This document shows positions 50,977 to 60,591 of a stretch of 64,000 bases of DNA, one piece after another. Within the stretch, counting starts at the first letter, position 1. Each line of letters begins with the position of its first letter. The notes below the pieces were generated by a model. The model was not told the origin of the DNA and searched no databases. It saw only the letters and a list, made by a program, of their open reading frames with translations. A program made the translations under genes and the position numbers. This DNA is from Iamia sp. SCSIO 61187 (GTDB taxonomy: Bacteria; Actinomycetota; Acidimicrobiia; Acidimicrobiales; Iamiaceae): positions 1,364,001 through 1,428,000 of the forward strand of contig NZ_CP050948.1 in assembly GCF_019443745.1 (NCBI RefSeq). The letters run 5' to 3'.

Positions 50977-52005
50977 ATGGACGTCGGCGTCGTCCTCCAG
51001 ACCACCCCGCCCTCGGCCCGGGTCGTCGACCTGGCCGTCCGGGCCGAGGCCTACGGCTTCTCCCACGTGTGGACCTTCGACAGCCACATCCTCTGGCAGG
51101 AGCCGTTCGTGCTCTACAGCCAGATCCTCGACCGCACCCGCAACGTCGTCGTGGGCCCCATGGTCACCAACCCGGCCACCCGCGACTGGACGGTCACGGC
51201 GTCGCTCTTCGCCACGCTCAACGAGATGTACGGGAACCGCACCGTGTGCGGCATCGGGCGGGGCGACAGCGCGGTGCGGGTCACCAACGGCAAGCCGACC
51301 ACCCTGGCCACGCTGCGCGACGCCATCGGGGTGATCCGGGGCCTGAGCAACGGCGAGGCCGTCGACTACAAGGGCCAGAGCCTGCGCCTGCCGTGGGCGG
51401 GGGCCAGCGCCTGCGAGGTGTGGGTCGCGGCCTACGGGCCCAAGGCCCTGGCCCTCGCCGGCGAGGTGGGCGACGGCTTCATCCTCCAGCTGGCCGACCC
51501 GTCGATCGCCGAGTGGACCATCGGGGCGGTGCGCAAGGCCGCCGCCGACGCCGGGCGCGACCCCGAGGCGATCACCATCTGCGTCGCCGCCCCCGCCTAC
51601 GTCACCGACGGCACCCCCGAGGGCCTGGCCCACGGGCGGGACCAGGTGCGCTGGTTCGGCGGCATGGTCGGCAACCACGTGGCCGACATCGTCGCCCGCT
51701 ACGGCGACGACGCCCCGGTCCCCGCCGCCCTCACCGAGTACATCGCCGGGCGCACGGGCTACGACTACAACACCCACGGCCAGGCCGAGAACGACCACGT
51801 CGCCTTCGTGTCCGACGACATCGTCGACCGCTTCTGCCTCGTCGGCCCGGTCGACGAGCAGCTGCGCCGCCTGCGGGACCTCGAGGCCCTCGGCGTCGAC
51901 CAGTTCGCCCTGTACCTCCAGCACGACGACAAGGACACGACCCTGCGCCACTACGGCGAGAAGGTCCTGCCCCGGCTGGCCGAGACCACCCCCGCGACCA
52001 CCTAG
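50977..52005 (+). CDS. LLM-class F420-dependent oxidoreductase (TIGR03842-type)
   Basis: A 342-residue luciferase-like TIM-barrel from ATG 50977, 4 nt after mmsA. FDSHILWQEPFVLYSQILDR, RNVVVGPMVTNPATRDWTV, CGIGRGDSAVRVTNGKPTTL and VAAYGPKALALAGEVGDG follow the TIGR03842 pattern, a group repeatedly found with pyrimidine-degradation genes. It should use F420 (or FMN) to reduce or oxidise a carbon-carbon or carbonyl bond. Since no dihydropyrimidine dehydrogenase is present here, a redox step on the pyrimidine or its product is a tempting but unproven role. Confidence 0.87.
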   Translation: MDVGVVLQTTPPSARVVDLAVRAEAYGFSHVWTFDSHILWQEPFVLYSQILDRTRNVVVGPMVTNPATRDWTVTASLFATLNEMYGNRTVCGIGRGDSAVRVTNGKPTTLATLRDAIGVIRGLSNGEAVDYKGQSLRLPWAGASACEVWVAAYGPKALALAGEVGDGFILQLADPSIAEWTIGAVRKAAADAGRDPEAITICVAAPAYVTDGTPEGLAHGRDQVRWFGGMVGNHVADIVARYGDDAPVPAALTEYIAGRTGYDYNTHGQAENDHVAFVSDDIVDRFCLVGPVDEQLRRLRDLEALGVDQFALYLQHDDKDTTLRHYGEKVLPRLAETTPATT

Positions 52006-52010
52006 CCCCA

Positions 52011-52037
52011 CACGGATGGTGCCAGGCACCATCCGTG
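52011..52037. repeat. 27-bp TGCCWGGCA palindrome
   Basis: CACGGATGGTGCC-A-GGCACCATCCGTG, perfect arms. The same element occurs at 11094, 11125 and 38498. It lies 6 nt after the LLM stop within a same-strand operon, so it may partly uncouple the catabolic genes from the transporter genes. Confidence 0.8.
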
Positions 52038-52101
52038 TCCACGCGGCGCCGACGACCGTGTGGGCCGCTCCGGACCGACCCCACCCACCGAGAGGAGACC
52101 C

Positions 52102-52959
52102 GTGACCGACCGCCTGCGCCGCCTCGGCTTCGCCCTGCTCGGCGTGCTCGCCCTGGTCGCCCTCTGGGAGGGCTACAAGGCGATCGACGGCCAGATCCTG
52201 GGTTGGCAGCTGCCGCTCAAGGCCGACGACCAGCGGATGCCCCACGTCGCCACCATGGTCGAGCGGCTCGGCGACCCCGAGCGTCGGGGCAGCGACCGCA
52301 GCATCGCCGCCGCCGTCGCCGCCGGAGCCTGGTACACGTTCCAGATCGCCCTCGTCGGGCTCCTCGGGGGCGTGGTCGTCGGGGCGCTGCTGGCGGCCCT
52401 GATGCAGCGGCTGAAGGTGGCCGAGCGGGCCGTCCTCCCGCTGATCGTCATGTCCCAGACGGTGCCGATCGTGGCCTTCGCCCCGCTGATCGCGGCGTGG
52501 GGCGGCCGGGTCAAGGTGGGGTCGGGGGAGTGGCAGCCGTGGATGTCGGTGGCGGTGATCTCGGCCTTCCTCGCCTTCGCCCCCGTCGCCGTCGGCCTCC
52601 TCCGCGGGCTGCAGGCGGCGCCCGCCGCGTCGGTCGAGCTCATGCGCTCGCTGGCCGCCCCACCCCGGGCCGTCCTGTGGAAGCTGCGGCTGCCGTCGGC
52701 CCTCCCGTACCTCGTGCCCGCCCTGCGCCTGGCCGCCGCCGGGGCCGTGGTGGGGGCGATCGTGGCCGAGATCTCGCTGGGGCGCAGCGGCGGCATCGGC
52801 CGCCTGACCCTCGAGTACTCACGGGCCGCCACCAGCGACCCGGCCAAGGTCTACACCGCCCTCATGGGGGCGGCGGCGCTGGGCATCGCCATGGCCCTCA
52901 TGGTCGGCGCCCTCGACGCCCTCGCCTCCCGCAACCGACCCAAGGACGCCGTCGCGTGA
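52102..52959 (+). CDS. ABC transporter permease (NMT1/SsuC-type), first
   Basis: A 285-residue inner-membrane permease from GTG 52102, behind a strong ribosome site (GAGAGGAGACCC). It has about six hydrophobic segments. The EAA-type loop is LMRSLAAPPRAVLWKLRLPS and ALPYLVPALRLAAAGAVVGA follows it, as in BPD_transp_1 permeases. Its stop overlaps the ATPase start by 4 nt. With the second permease (53867), ATPase (52956) and binding protein (54705) it forms a complete importer, probably for pyrimidine bases or related compounds by context. Confidence 0.88.
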   Translation: MTDRLRRLGFALLGVLALVALWEGYKAIDGQILGWQLPLKADDQRMPHVATMVERLGDPERRGSDRSIAAAVAAGAWYTFQIALVGLLGGVVVGALLAALMQRLKVAERAVLPLIVMSQTVPIVAFAPLIAAWGGRVKVGSGEWQPWMSVAVISAFLAFAPVAVGLLRGLQAAPAASVELMRSLAAPPRAVLWKLRLPSALPYLVPALRLAAAGAVVGAIVAEISLGRSGGIGRLTLEYSRAATSDPAKVYTALMGAAALGIAMALMVGALDALASRNRPKDAVA

Positions 52960-53870
52960 ACAGCCCCGACCTGGCCAAGGACGAGGCCGTCCTCCCGGAG
53001 ATCCCGGCCGACGCCGTGCCCGAGGTGCCCGCCGCCGTCGCCGTCAGCGGCGTGGGCAAGGTGTTCAACGCCGGTCGCCGCAACGAGGTCACCGCCCTCA
53101 CCGACATCGACCTCACCGTCGCCCCCGGTGAGCTGGTCTCGCTCATCGGCCCGTCGGGCTGCGGCAAGAGCACGCTCCTGCGGGTCGTGGCCGACCTCAC
53201 CGACGCCACCACCGGCACGGTCGTGGTCAACGGCAAGCCGGCGCACCGGGCTCGGCTCGACAACGACTACGGGATGGCCTTCCAGCAGGCGGGGCTGTTC
53301 GAGTGGCGCACCGTCCTGCGCAACGTCGAGCTCCCGCTCGAGCTGCAGAAGGTCGACAAGGCCGAGCGCCGGGCGCGGGCCCGGGAGATGCTCGAGCTGG
53401 TCAAGCTGGGCGACTTCGTCGACCACCACCCGTGGGAGCTCTCGGGCGGGATGCAGCAGCGGGTGGCCATCGCCCGGGCCCTCGTCACCCGGCCCGGGCT
53501 GCTGCTCATGGACGAGCCCTTCGGCGCCCTCGACGAGATGACCCGCGAGCACATGCAGGCCGAGCTCCAGCGCATCCGGGCCGAGCTGGGCACCACCGTC
53601 GTGTTCGTCACCCACTCCATCCCCGAGGCCGTCTACCTGGCCGACCGGGTCGTGGTCATGTCCCCCCGCCCGGGGCGCATCACCGAGGTGATCCCGGTCG
53701 CCCTCGGCCCCACCCGGTCCGACGAGACCCGCGCCGAACCCGCCTTCTTCGCCGGCGTGACCGAGGTGCGCGAGGCGCTGCGGGGCATCGAGCGGGCCGA
53801 GCGCGAGGCCGGGCGCGACCCCGACGTCGAGCTCGACGGCCCGGCCGCAGCACGGGGCGACGGCTGGTGA
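52956..53870 (+). CDS. ABC transporter ATPase
   Basis: A 304-residue ATPase from GTG 52956. It has Walker A IGPSGCGKST, Q-loop FQQAGLFEWR, signature LSGGMQQRVAIARAL, Walker B LLLMDEPFGALDE and the H-loop THSIPEAVYLADR. This is the NitT/TauT (SsuB-like) branch, in keeping with the permeases and the NMT1-type binding protein. A ~25-residue N-terminal and ~50-residue acidic C-terminal extension are unusual but modest. It overlaps both neighbours by 4 nt. Confidence 0.92.
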   Translation: MNSPDLAKDEAVLPEIPADAVPEVPAAVAVSGVGKVFNAGRRNEVTALTDIDLTVAPGELVSLIGPSGCGKSTLLRVVADLTDATTGTVVVNGKPAHRARLDNDYGMAFQQAGLFEWRTVLRNVELPLELQKVDKAERRARAREMLELVKLGDFVDHHPWELSGGMQQRVAIARALVTRPGLLLMDEPFGALDEMTREHMQAELQRIRAELGTTVVFVTHSIPEAVYLADRVVVMSPRPGRITEVIPVALGPTRSDETRAEPAFFAGVTEVREALRGIERAEREAGRDPDVELDGPAAARGDGW

Positions 53871-54658
53871 GCGGGCCGATGCGCGGCCGTCTGGGCCAGG
53901 TGCTCCCGCCCGTGGTGCTGGGCGTCGCGCTCCTGGTGCTGTGGGAGGTGTGGGTGCAGGTCGGGCGGATCGCCACCTACCTCCTGCCCCGCCCGTCGAA
54001 GATCGGCGAGCAGCTCGACCGCCAGACCGACCTGATCGTCGACGCCGCCCGGATCAGCGGGACCAACGCCCTGCTCGGGCTGCTGCTCGGCGTCGCCTGC
54101 GGCGTGGTCATGGCCCTGGTGTCGAGCCGGTTCGCCGTCGTGCGCTCGATGATCGCCCCGGTCGCCGCTGCGGCCAACGCCCTGCCCCTGATCGCCGTCA
54201 CCCCGGTCCTCAACAACGCCATCTCGTCCACCTCCGAGGTGCCCCGCCGCCTCGTGGTGGCCCTCGTCGTGTTCTTCCCGGTGTTCCTCAACCTCCTCAA
54301 GGGCCTCACCCAGACCCAGGCCACCCACCTCGAGCTGATGCGCTCCTACGGCGCCTCGGGGTCGGCCATCGCCCGCAAGCTGCGCCTGCCCGGCGCCCTG
54401 CCCTACCTCGTCACCGGGCTCAAGGTCGCCGCCCCCCTCGCCGTCATCACCGCCGTGGTCGCCGAGTACTTCGGCGGGCCCCAGGGCGGGCTCGGCTACT
54501 TCATCGCCACCAACGCGGCCCAGACCCGCACCGCCCAGGCGTGGTCCTACGTCGTCGCCGCCTGCGTCCTCGGGCTCGCCTTCTTCGTCGCCGCCATCGC
54601 CGTCGAGCGCCTGGCCATGCCGTGGCGGGCCAAGCAGCAGGCGGCGCTGGCGCCGTGA
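53867..54658 (+). CDS. ABC transporter permease, second
   Basis: A 263-residue permease from GTG 53867 overlapping the ATPase by 4 nt. It has a TM1-like VLGVALLVLWEVWVQVGRIA and further helices (LLGLLLGVACGVVMALVSS, VVALVVFFPVFLNLLKGL). The coupling loop is LMRSYGASGSAIARKLRLPG and it ends AVVAEYFGGPQGGLGYFIA. It pairs with the permease at 52102; two different permeases for one ATPase imply a heterodimeric channel. Confidence 0.88.
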   Translation: MSGPMRGRLGQVLPPVVLGVALLVLWEVWVQVGRIATYLLPRPSKIGEQLDRQTDLIVDAARISGTNALLGLLLGVACGVVMALVSSRFAVVRSMIAPVAAAANALPLIAVTPVLNNAISSTSEVPRRLVVALVVFFPVFLNLLKGLTQTQATHLELMRSYGASGSAIARKLRLPGALPYLVTGLKVAAPLAVITAVVAEYFGGPQGGLGYFIATNAAQTRTAQAWSYVVAACVLGLAFFVAAIAVERLAMPWRAKQQAALAP

Positions 54659-54704
54659 CCGCGGTCGAGATCTCTACCAACCACCACCACACACGGAGAA
54701 CCAC

Positions 54705-55910
54705 ATGAAGCGTCGTTGGATGCGCGGGGCCGTCGCCCTGCTCGCCGTCACCCTCGTCGCCGCCGGCTGCGGCAGCGCCGACGACGAGGAGGACACGAGC
54801 GGTGACGGGGGCGGCGGCGGGGGCGGCGGGTTCGAGCTCGCCTGCTCCGACACGCCGCCCGAGGTCGGGGACGAGCTGACCGAGGTCAGCCTGCAGCTGC
54901 AGTGGTTCACCCAGGCCCAGTTCGGTGGGTACTTCGCCGCCGTCGACCAGGGCTTCTACGAGGACCACGGGCTCGACGCGGAGATCGTCGAGGGTGGCGT
55001 CGACATCGTCCCCCAGACCCAGCTGGCCGACGGCGCCGTCGACTTCGCCGTCGCCTGGGTGCCCAAGGCGCTCCAGTCGATCGAGGGGGGCGCCGGCATC
55101 ACCAACATCTCCCAGGTGTTCCAGCGCTCGGGCACGCTGCAGGTGTCGTGGGCCGACGCCGGCATCGAGACCGTCGCCGACCTGGAGGGCAAGAAGGTCG
55201 GCAACTGGGGCTTCGGCAACGAGTTCGAGCTCTTCGCCGGTCTCACCGAGGCCGGGCTCGACCCGGCCGAGGACGTCGAGCTGGTGCAGCAGCAGTTCGA
55301 CATGCAGGCCCTCCTGAGCCGGGAGATCGACGCCGCCCAGGCGATGACCTACAACGAGTACGCCCAGGTGCTGGAGGCGGTGAACCCGGACACGGGCGAG
55401 CTCTACACCGAGGAGGACTTCAACGTCATCAACTGGAACGACGAGGGCACGGCGATGCTCCAGGACGCGATCTGGGCCAACACCGAGCAGCTCACCTCCG
55501 ACCAGGACTACTGCGACACCGCCGTCCGGTTCGTGGCCGCCTCGCTCCAGGGCTGGGCCTACTGCCGGGACAACGTCGAGGAGTGCTCCACGATCGTCAC
55601 CGAGGCCGGGTCCGAGCTGGGCGCCAGCCACCAGACGTGGATGATGAACGAGACCAACCGGCTGATCTGGCCGTCGCCCGACGCCGGCGCCGGCACCGTC
55701 GAGCAGGACGCGTGGGACCAGACGGTCGAGATCTCGCTCAACACCAACAACGCCGACGGCACCACGGTGATCACCGAGGACCCGCCGGAGAGCGCCTACA
55801 CCGGTGAGATCAACGAGGCCGCCATCGCCCTGCTCGAGGAGGCCGACGTCGACGTCGTCGGCTCCGACTTCGAGCCCATCGAGGTCACCCTCGAGGAGGG
55901 CGGCGCGTAG
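54705..55910 (+). CDS. NMT1/THI5-like ABC substrate-binding lipoprotein
   Basis: A 401-residue binding protein. The signal ends in a lipobox (VTLVAAGCGSADDE), followed by an acidic, Gly-rich spacer. The binding fold starts VSLQLQWFTQAQFGGYFAAV, then TQLADGAVDFAVAWVPKALQ and GKKVGNWGFGNEFELFAG, as in thiamine-precursor/pyrimidine-type receptors. It is the final gene of the ABC set, 46 nt after the second permease. Ligand by context: a pyrimidine, hydantoin or beta-amino acid. A large palindrome follows its stop. Confidence 0.9.
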   Translation: MKRRWMRGAVALLAVTLVAAGCGSADDEEDTSGDGGGGGGGGFELACSDTPPEVGDELTEVSLQLQWFTQAQFGGYFAAVDQGFYEDHGLDAEIVEGGVDIVPQTQLADGAVDFAVAWVPKALQSIEGGAGITNISQVFQRSGTLQVSWADAGIETVADLEGKKVGNWGFGNEFELFAGLTEAGLDPAEDVELVQQQFDMQALLSREIDAAQAMTYNEYAQVLEAVNPDTGELYTEEDFNVINWNDEGTAMLQDAIWANTEQLTSDQDYCDTAVRFVAASLQGWAYCRDNVEECSTIVTEAGSELGASHQTWMMNETNRLIWPSPDAGAGTVEQDAWDQTVEISLNTNNADGTTVITEDPPESAYTGEINEAAIALLEEADVDVVGSDFEPIEVTLEEGGA

Positions 55911-55920
55911 CTGCGAGCCC

Positions 55921-55957
55921 GGGTGGTCGGAGTGGGTCAGACCCACTCCGACCACCC
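55921..55957. terminator. perfect palindrome GGGTGGTCGGAGTGGGT-CAG-ACCC...
   Basis: 17-bp perfect arms around CAG, 10 nt after the binding-protein stop. The inner 29 bp are identical to 45569-45597. Here it separates two same-strand genes, so it may terminate or process the transporter mRNA. It lacks a T tract. Confidence 0.65.
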
Positions 55958-55995
55958 ATCCGTCCGGCGGGATGCCGAGCAAGGAGAATGGCCCC

Positions 55996-57336
55996 ATGAC
56001 CGAGCGCAGCCAGGCCTACCGGGACGACCGGGCCCACGTCTTCCACTCGTGGTCGGCCCAGAAGCTCCTCGACCCGATGGTCGTGGCCGGGGCCGAGGGG
56101 TCGTGGTTCTGGGACGAGGACGGCACCCGCTACCTCGACTTCTCCTCGCAGATGGTCAACATGAACATCGGCCACCAGCACCCCCGGGTGGTCGAGGCCA
56201 TCAAGCGCCAGGCCGACGAGCTGTGCATGATCGCCCCCGGCCACGCCAACGCCACCCGGGGCGAGCTGGCCCGGATGCTGGCCGAGCGGGCGCCGGGCGA
56301 CCTCGACATGGTCTTCTTCACCAACGGCGGGGCCGAGGCCAACGAGAACGCCATCCGCATGGCCCGCCTCCACACCGGCCGGCACAAGGTGCTGGCCACG
56401 TACCGCAGCTACCACGGGGCCACCGCCGGGTCGATCACCCTCACCGGCGAGCCCCGGCGCTGGCCCAGCGAGCCCGGCCTGCCGGGCGTCGTCCACTTCT
56501 GGGGCCCGTACCTCTACCGCTCGGCGTTCCACGCCACGACCGAGGCCGAGGAGTGCGAGCGGGCCCTCCAGCACCTGCGCGACACGATCATGGTCGAGGG
56601 CCCGCAGACCGTGGCCGCCGTCGTGCTCGAGACCGTGGTCGGCACCAACGGCATCCTCGTCCCGCCCGACGGCTACCTCGCCGGCGTCCGGGAGATCTGC
56701 GACGAGCACGGCGTGGTGATGATCTGCGACGAGGTCATGGCCGGCTTCGGCCGCTGCGGCGAGTGGTTCGCCGTCGACCGCTGGGACGTCACCCCCGACC
56801 TCATCTGCTTCGCCAAGGGCGTGAACTCCGGCTACGTGCCCCTCGGCGGCGTGCTGATCAGCCAGCGGATCGCCGACACCTTCGCCGAGCGCCCGTTCCC
56901 CGGCGGGCTGACCTACAGCGGCCACCCGCTGGCCTGCGCCGCCGCCGTCGAGTCGATCAAGGTCTTCGAGGACGAGGGCGTGCTCGCCCACGCCCGCATG
57001 CTGGGCACCGACGTCCTCGGTCCCGGCCTGGCCGAGATCGCCGAGCGCCACCCGTCGGTCGGGGAGGTCCGCGGCGTCGGCGTCTTCTGGTGCATCGAGC
57101 TCGTGAGGGACCGGGACACGCGCGAGCCGCTGGTCCCGTTCAACGCCGCCGGCCCCGCCGCCGCCCCGATGAAGGAGGTCGTCGGCGCCTGCGTCGAGCG
57201 GGGCGTCGTCCCCTTCGCCGCCGGCAACCGCCTCAACGTCGTCCCCCCGGTCACGACCTCCGTCGCCGACGTCGAGGCCGGCCTGGCCCTCGTCGACGAG
57301 GCCCTCAAGATCGCCGACCAGCACGTCGCGACCTGA
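55996..57336 (+). CDS. class-III aminotransferase, beta-alanine:pyruvate type
   Basis: A 446-residue PLP enzyme from ATG 55996 (ribosome site AAGGAG 5' of it). VFFTNGGAEANENAIRMARL, YRSYHGATAGSITLTGEPRR, MICDEVMAGFGRCGEWFA and the PLP Lys in ICFAKGVNSGYVPLGGV follow the omega-amino-acid aminotransferase pattern. It would convert beta-alanine or beta-aminoisobutyrate to the semialdehyde used by mmsA (49479). This closes a pathway from dihydropyrimidine to acyl-CoA. It is separated from the operon by the CAG palindrome. Confidence 0.9.
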   Translation: MTERSQAYRDDRAHVFHSWSAQKLLDPMVVAGAEGSWFWDEDGTRYLDFSSQMVNMNIGHQHPRVVEAIKRQADELCMIAPGHANATRGELARMLAERAPGDLDMVFFTNGGAEANENAIRMARLHTGRHKVLATYRSYHGATAGSITLTGEPRRWPSEPGLPGVVHFWGPYLYRSAFHATTEAEECERALQHLRDTIMVEGPQTVAAVVLETVVGTNGILVPPDGYLAGVREICDEHGVVMICDEVMAGFGRCGEWFAVDRWDVTPDLICFAKGVNSGYVPLGGVLISQRIADTFAERPFPGGLTYSGHPLACAAAVESIKVFEDEGVLAHARMLGTDVLGPGLAEIAERHPSVGEVRGVGVFWCIELVRDRDTREPLVPFNAAGPAAAPMKEVVGACVERGVVPFAAGNRLNVVPPVTTSVADVEAGLALVDEALKIADQHVAT

Positions 57337-57348
57337 CCCCCTCCAACC

Positions 57349-57387
57349 TTGTCCGGAAGTCCCCCTCCTCGGCAGGGTTCCGGACAA
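57349..57387. repeat. inverted third copy of the TTGTCCGGAAC element
   Basis: TTGTCCGGAA (57349-57358) and TTCCGGACAA (57378-57387). The 47-bp stretch around it is the reverse complement of the second copy near 25009-25055, with one substitution (CT to GT at the arm end). It lies just after the aminotransferase stop, in the 167-bp gap before inositol-phosphate synthase. Confidence 0.8.
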
Positions 57388-57503
57388 AGCTCGATCCTGC
57401 GGCCCGGGGGCAGCCGACGGCCTAGCGTGGCCCGGCTGCTGCGCCGCGCCCGGATGACCGGACGCCGACGGCGCGCAGGACCCCCTCACCCCAGGAGAGC
57501 CAC

Positions 57504-58826
<1,323 letters not shown>

Positions 58827-58830
58827 AGCC

Positions 58831-58992
58831 TCTCTCGTCGGACAGCTCGCTTCGCTCGCTCTCCTCCTCGAACTGGAGGTGCTCGCTGCGCTCGCGCTGA
58901 AGATCTTCCCAGAGACGGAGGCCTCGTTCCTCGGCCACACGTCTCCTCGTCTGGGGGGGACCCCCAGACCCCCAGCGGCTCCGCCGGGCGGC
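58831..58992. repeat. degenerate intergenic repeat, family F copy 2
   Basis: About 160 bp after the ino1 stop. It shares motif order with 26941-27092, including CTCGCTGCGCTCGCGCTGAAG, a GGGGGGACCCCC-type hairpin (TCTGGGGGGGACCCCCAGA region) and CCCCCAGCGGCTCCGCCGGG. GCTCGCTTCGCTCGCT (58846-58861) is the common actinobacterial filler motif. It probably serves as a terminator. The rest of the gap to 59067 holds no clear feature. Confidence 0.55.
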
Positions 58993-59067
58993 TGACGTCC
59001 CGCGGGAGATCTGTCCCATGGCCCCGTCAGCGTCGTCTAGCCCCCGCGGGTGGGGGAGGATCGGGGC

Positions 59068-60501
59068 ATGGGTGATCTGGCGTGGGTGGCGTCGCCGGGG
59101 GACTGGGTGGGGCGGCTGCTGTTCCAGCGGGCGCTGGCGGCGACCTACCTGCTGGCCTTCCTGGGGACGGCGCTGCAGTTCCGGGCCCTGCTGGGGGAGC
59201 GGGGCATCCTCCCGATCGCCCGGTTCGTCGCCGCCGTGCCGTTCCGGCAGGCGCCCAGCCTGTTCCACCTGCGCGCCTCGGACCGGGTCGTGGCCTCGGT
59301 GGCGTGGACCGGGGTGGCCGTGTCGGCCGCCCTCCTGCTGGGGCTGGGCGACGTCGTCCCGCTGGCGGGGAGCATGGCCCTCTGGGCCGTCCCCTGGGTC
59401 CTGTACCTGAGCATCGTCAACGTCGGCCAGCGCTGGTACTCGTTCGGCTGGGAGGTCCTGCTCTGCGAGGCCGGCTTCCTCGCCATCTTCCTGGGCCCGG
59501 CCGACGTCGCCCCGCCGACCCTGGTGCTGTGGATGCTGCGCTGGCTGCTGCTGCGCCTCGAGCTGGGCGCCGGCCTGATCAAGCTCCGCGGCGACCCGTG
59601 CTGGCGGGACCTGACCTGCCTCCGGTACCACCACGAGACCCAGCCCCTGCCCGGCCCCTTGAGCTGGTGGTTCCACCACCTCCCCGACGGGATCCACCGC
59701 ATCGAGGTGGCGGCCAACCACGTGACCCAGCTCGTCGCTCCGCTGCTGCTCCTCGCCCCGCAGCCCGTGGCCGGGTGGGCGGCGCTGGTGATGGTGGTGA
59801 CCCAGCTGTGGCTCGTCGTCAGCGGCAACTTCTCGTGGCTCAACACCCTCACCATCACCATCGCCTTGCCCGCCCTGGGTGGCGGGCTCCTCGGGCCGCT
59901 GGTCCCCGTCGACCCACCGGCCGACCTGGCCGACCCGCCGGCCTGGTCCGCCGCCGTCGTGGTCGCCCTGGCCGTCGTCGTCGCCCTGCTCAGCCTCCGC
60001 CCCGTCCGCAACCTGGTCGCCCCCAAGGGTCGCCAGCGCATGAACGCCAGCTTCGACCCGCTGCGGCTGGTCAACACCTACGGCGCCTTCGGGAGCATCA
60101 CCCGGGTCCGCCGGGAGGTCGTCATCGAGGGGCGTCGGTCCCCCGGCGAGGACTGGCAGGAGTACGGCTTCAAGGCCAAGCCCGGTGACCCGATGCGCCG
60201 GCCCCGCCAGGTCGCCCCGTACCACCTGCGCCTCGACTGGCTGATGTGGTTCGCGGCCCTGGCCCCGTCGCAGCACCGGCGCTGGCTCGACCCGCTCCTC
60301 GAGCGTCTCCTGCGGGCCGACCCCGACGTGCGTCGGCTGATCGGCCACGACCCCTTCGGCGACGAGCCGCCGCAGACGGTGCGCGCTCGGATGTACGAGT
60401 ACCGGTTCACGACCCGGACCGAGCGTCGGGAGACGGGTGCCTGGTGGGTCCGCCAGCCCCTGGGTGTCGTCGTCGGCCCCCTCCGCCTCCGTCAGTCCTG
60501 A
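59068..60501 (+). CDS. lipase-maturation-factor-like membrane protein
   Basis: A 477-residue multi-pass protein from ATG 59068 (GTG 59050 upstream is an alternative). It contains QRWYSFGWEVLLCEAGFLAI, RLELGAGLIKLRGDPCWRDL, TCLRYHHETQPLPGPLSWWF and a soluble C-terminus with FGSITRVRREVVIEG and RPRQVAPYHLRLDWLMWF. These match the LMF1/lipase-maturation-factor family, related to HTTM/VKGC proteins. Prokaryotic members have no firm role; folding of secreted enzymes is one idea. It stands alone between ino1 and the convergent AraC gene. Confidence 0.85.
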   Translation: MGDLAWVASPGDWVGRLLFQRALAATYLLAFLGTALQFRALLGERGILPIARFVAAVPFRQAPSLFHLRASDRVVASVAWTGVAVSAALLLGLGDVVPLAGSMALWAVPWVLYLSIVNVGQRWYSFGWEVLLCEAGFLAIFLGPADVAPPTLVLWMLRWLLLRLELGAGLIKLRGDPCWRDLTCLRYHHETQPLPGPLSWWFHHLPDGIHRIEVAANHVTQLVAPLLLLAPQPVAGWAALVMVVTQLWLVVSGNFSWLNTLTITIALPALGGGLLGPLVPVDPPADLADPPAWSAAVVVALAVVVALLSLRPVRNLVAPKGRQRMNASFDPLRLVNTYGAFGSITRVRREVVIEGRRSPGEDWQEYGFKAKPGDPMRRPRQVAPYHLRLDWLMWFAALAPSQHRRWLDPLLERLLRADPDVRRLIGHDPFGDEPPQTVRARMYEYRFTTRTERRETGAWWVRQPLGVVVGPLRLRQS

Positions 60502-60502
60502 A

Positions 60503-60546
60503 CTCGGTGGCAGATGTGGGACGAACATCCCACATCTGCCACCGAG
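60503..60546. terminator. perfect 19-bp-arm hairpin CTCGGTGGCAGATGTGGGA (copy 2)
   Basis: Perfect 19-bp arms with loop CGAACA, beginning 2 nt after the lipase-maturation-factor-like stop. The gene that follows (AraC) is on the other strand, so the hairpin lies between convergent genes. The same element, with one arm mismatch, lies at 14158. A downstream GCCGGAGGTGGG direct repeat (60550-60575) adds local structure. Confidence 0.7.
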
Positions 60547-60591
60547 CTCGCCGGAGGTGGGCTCGCCGGAGGTGGGTGCGCCGGGGTCGGG

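Noticed and set aside
47781-51005. A 1,074-codon minus-strand frame.
   Set aside because: It is antisense to three well-recognised enzymes (hydrolase, dihydropyrimidinase, MMSDH) and has no domain of its own.
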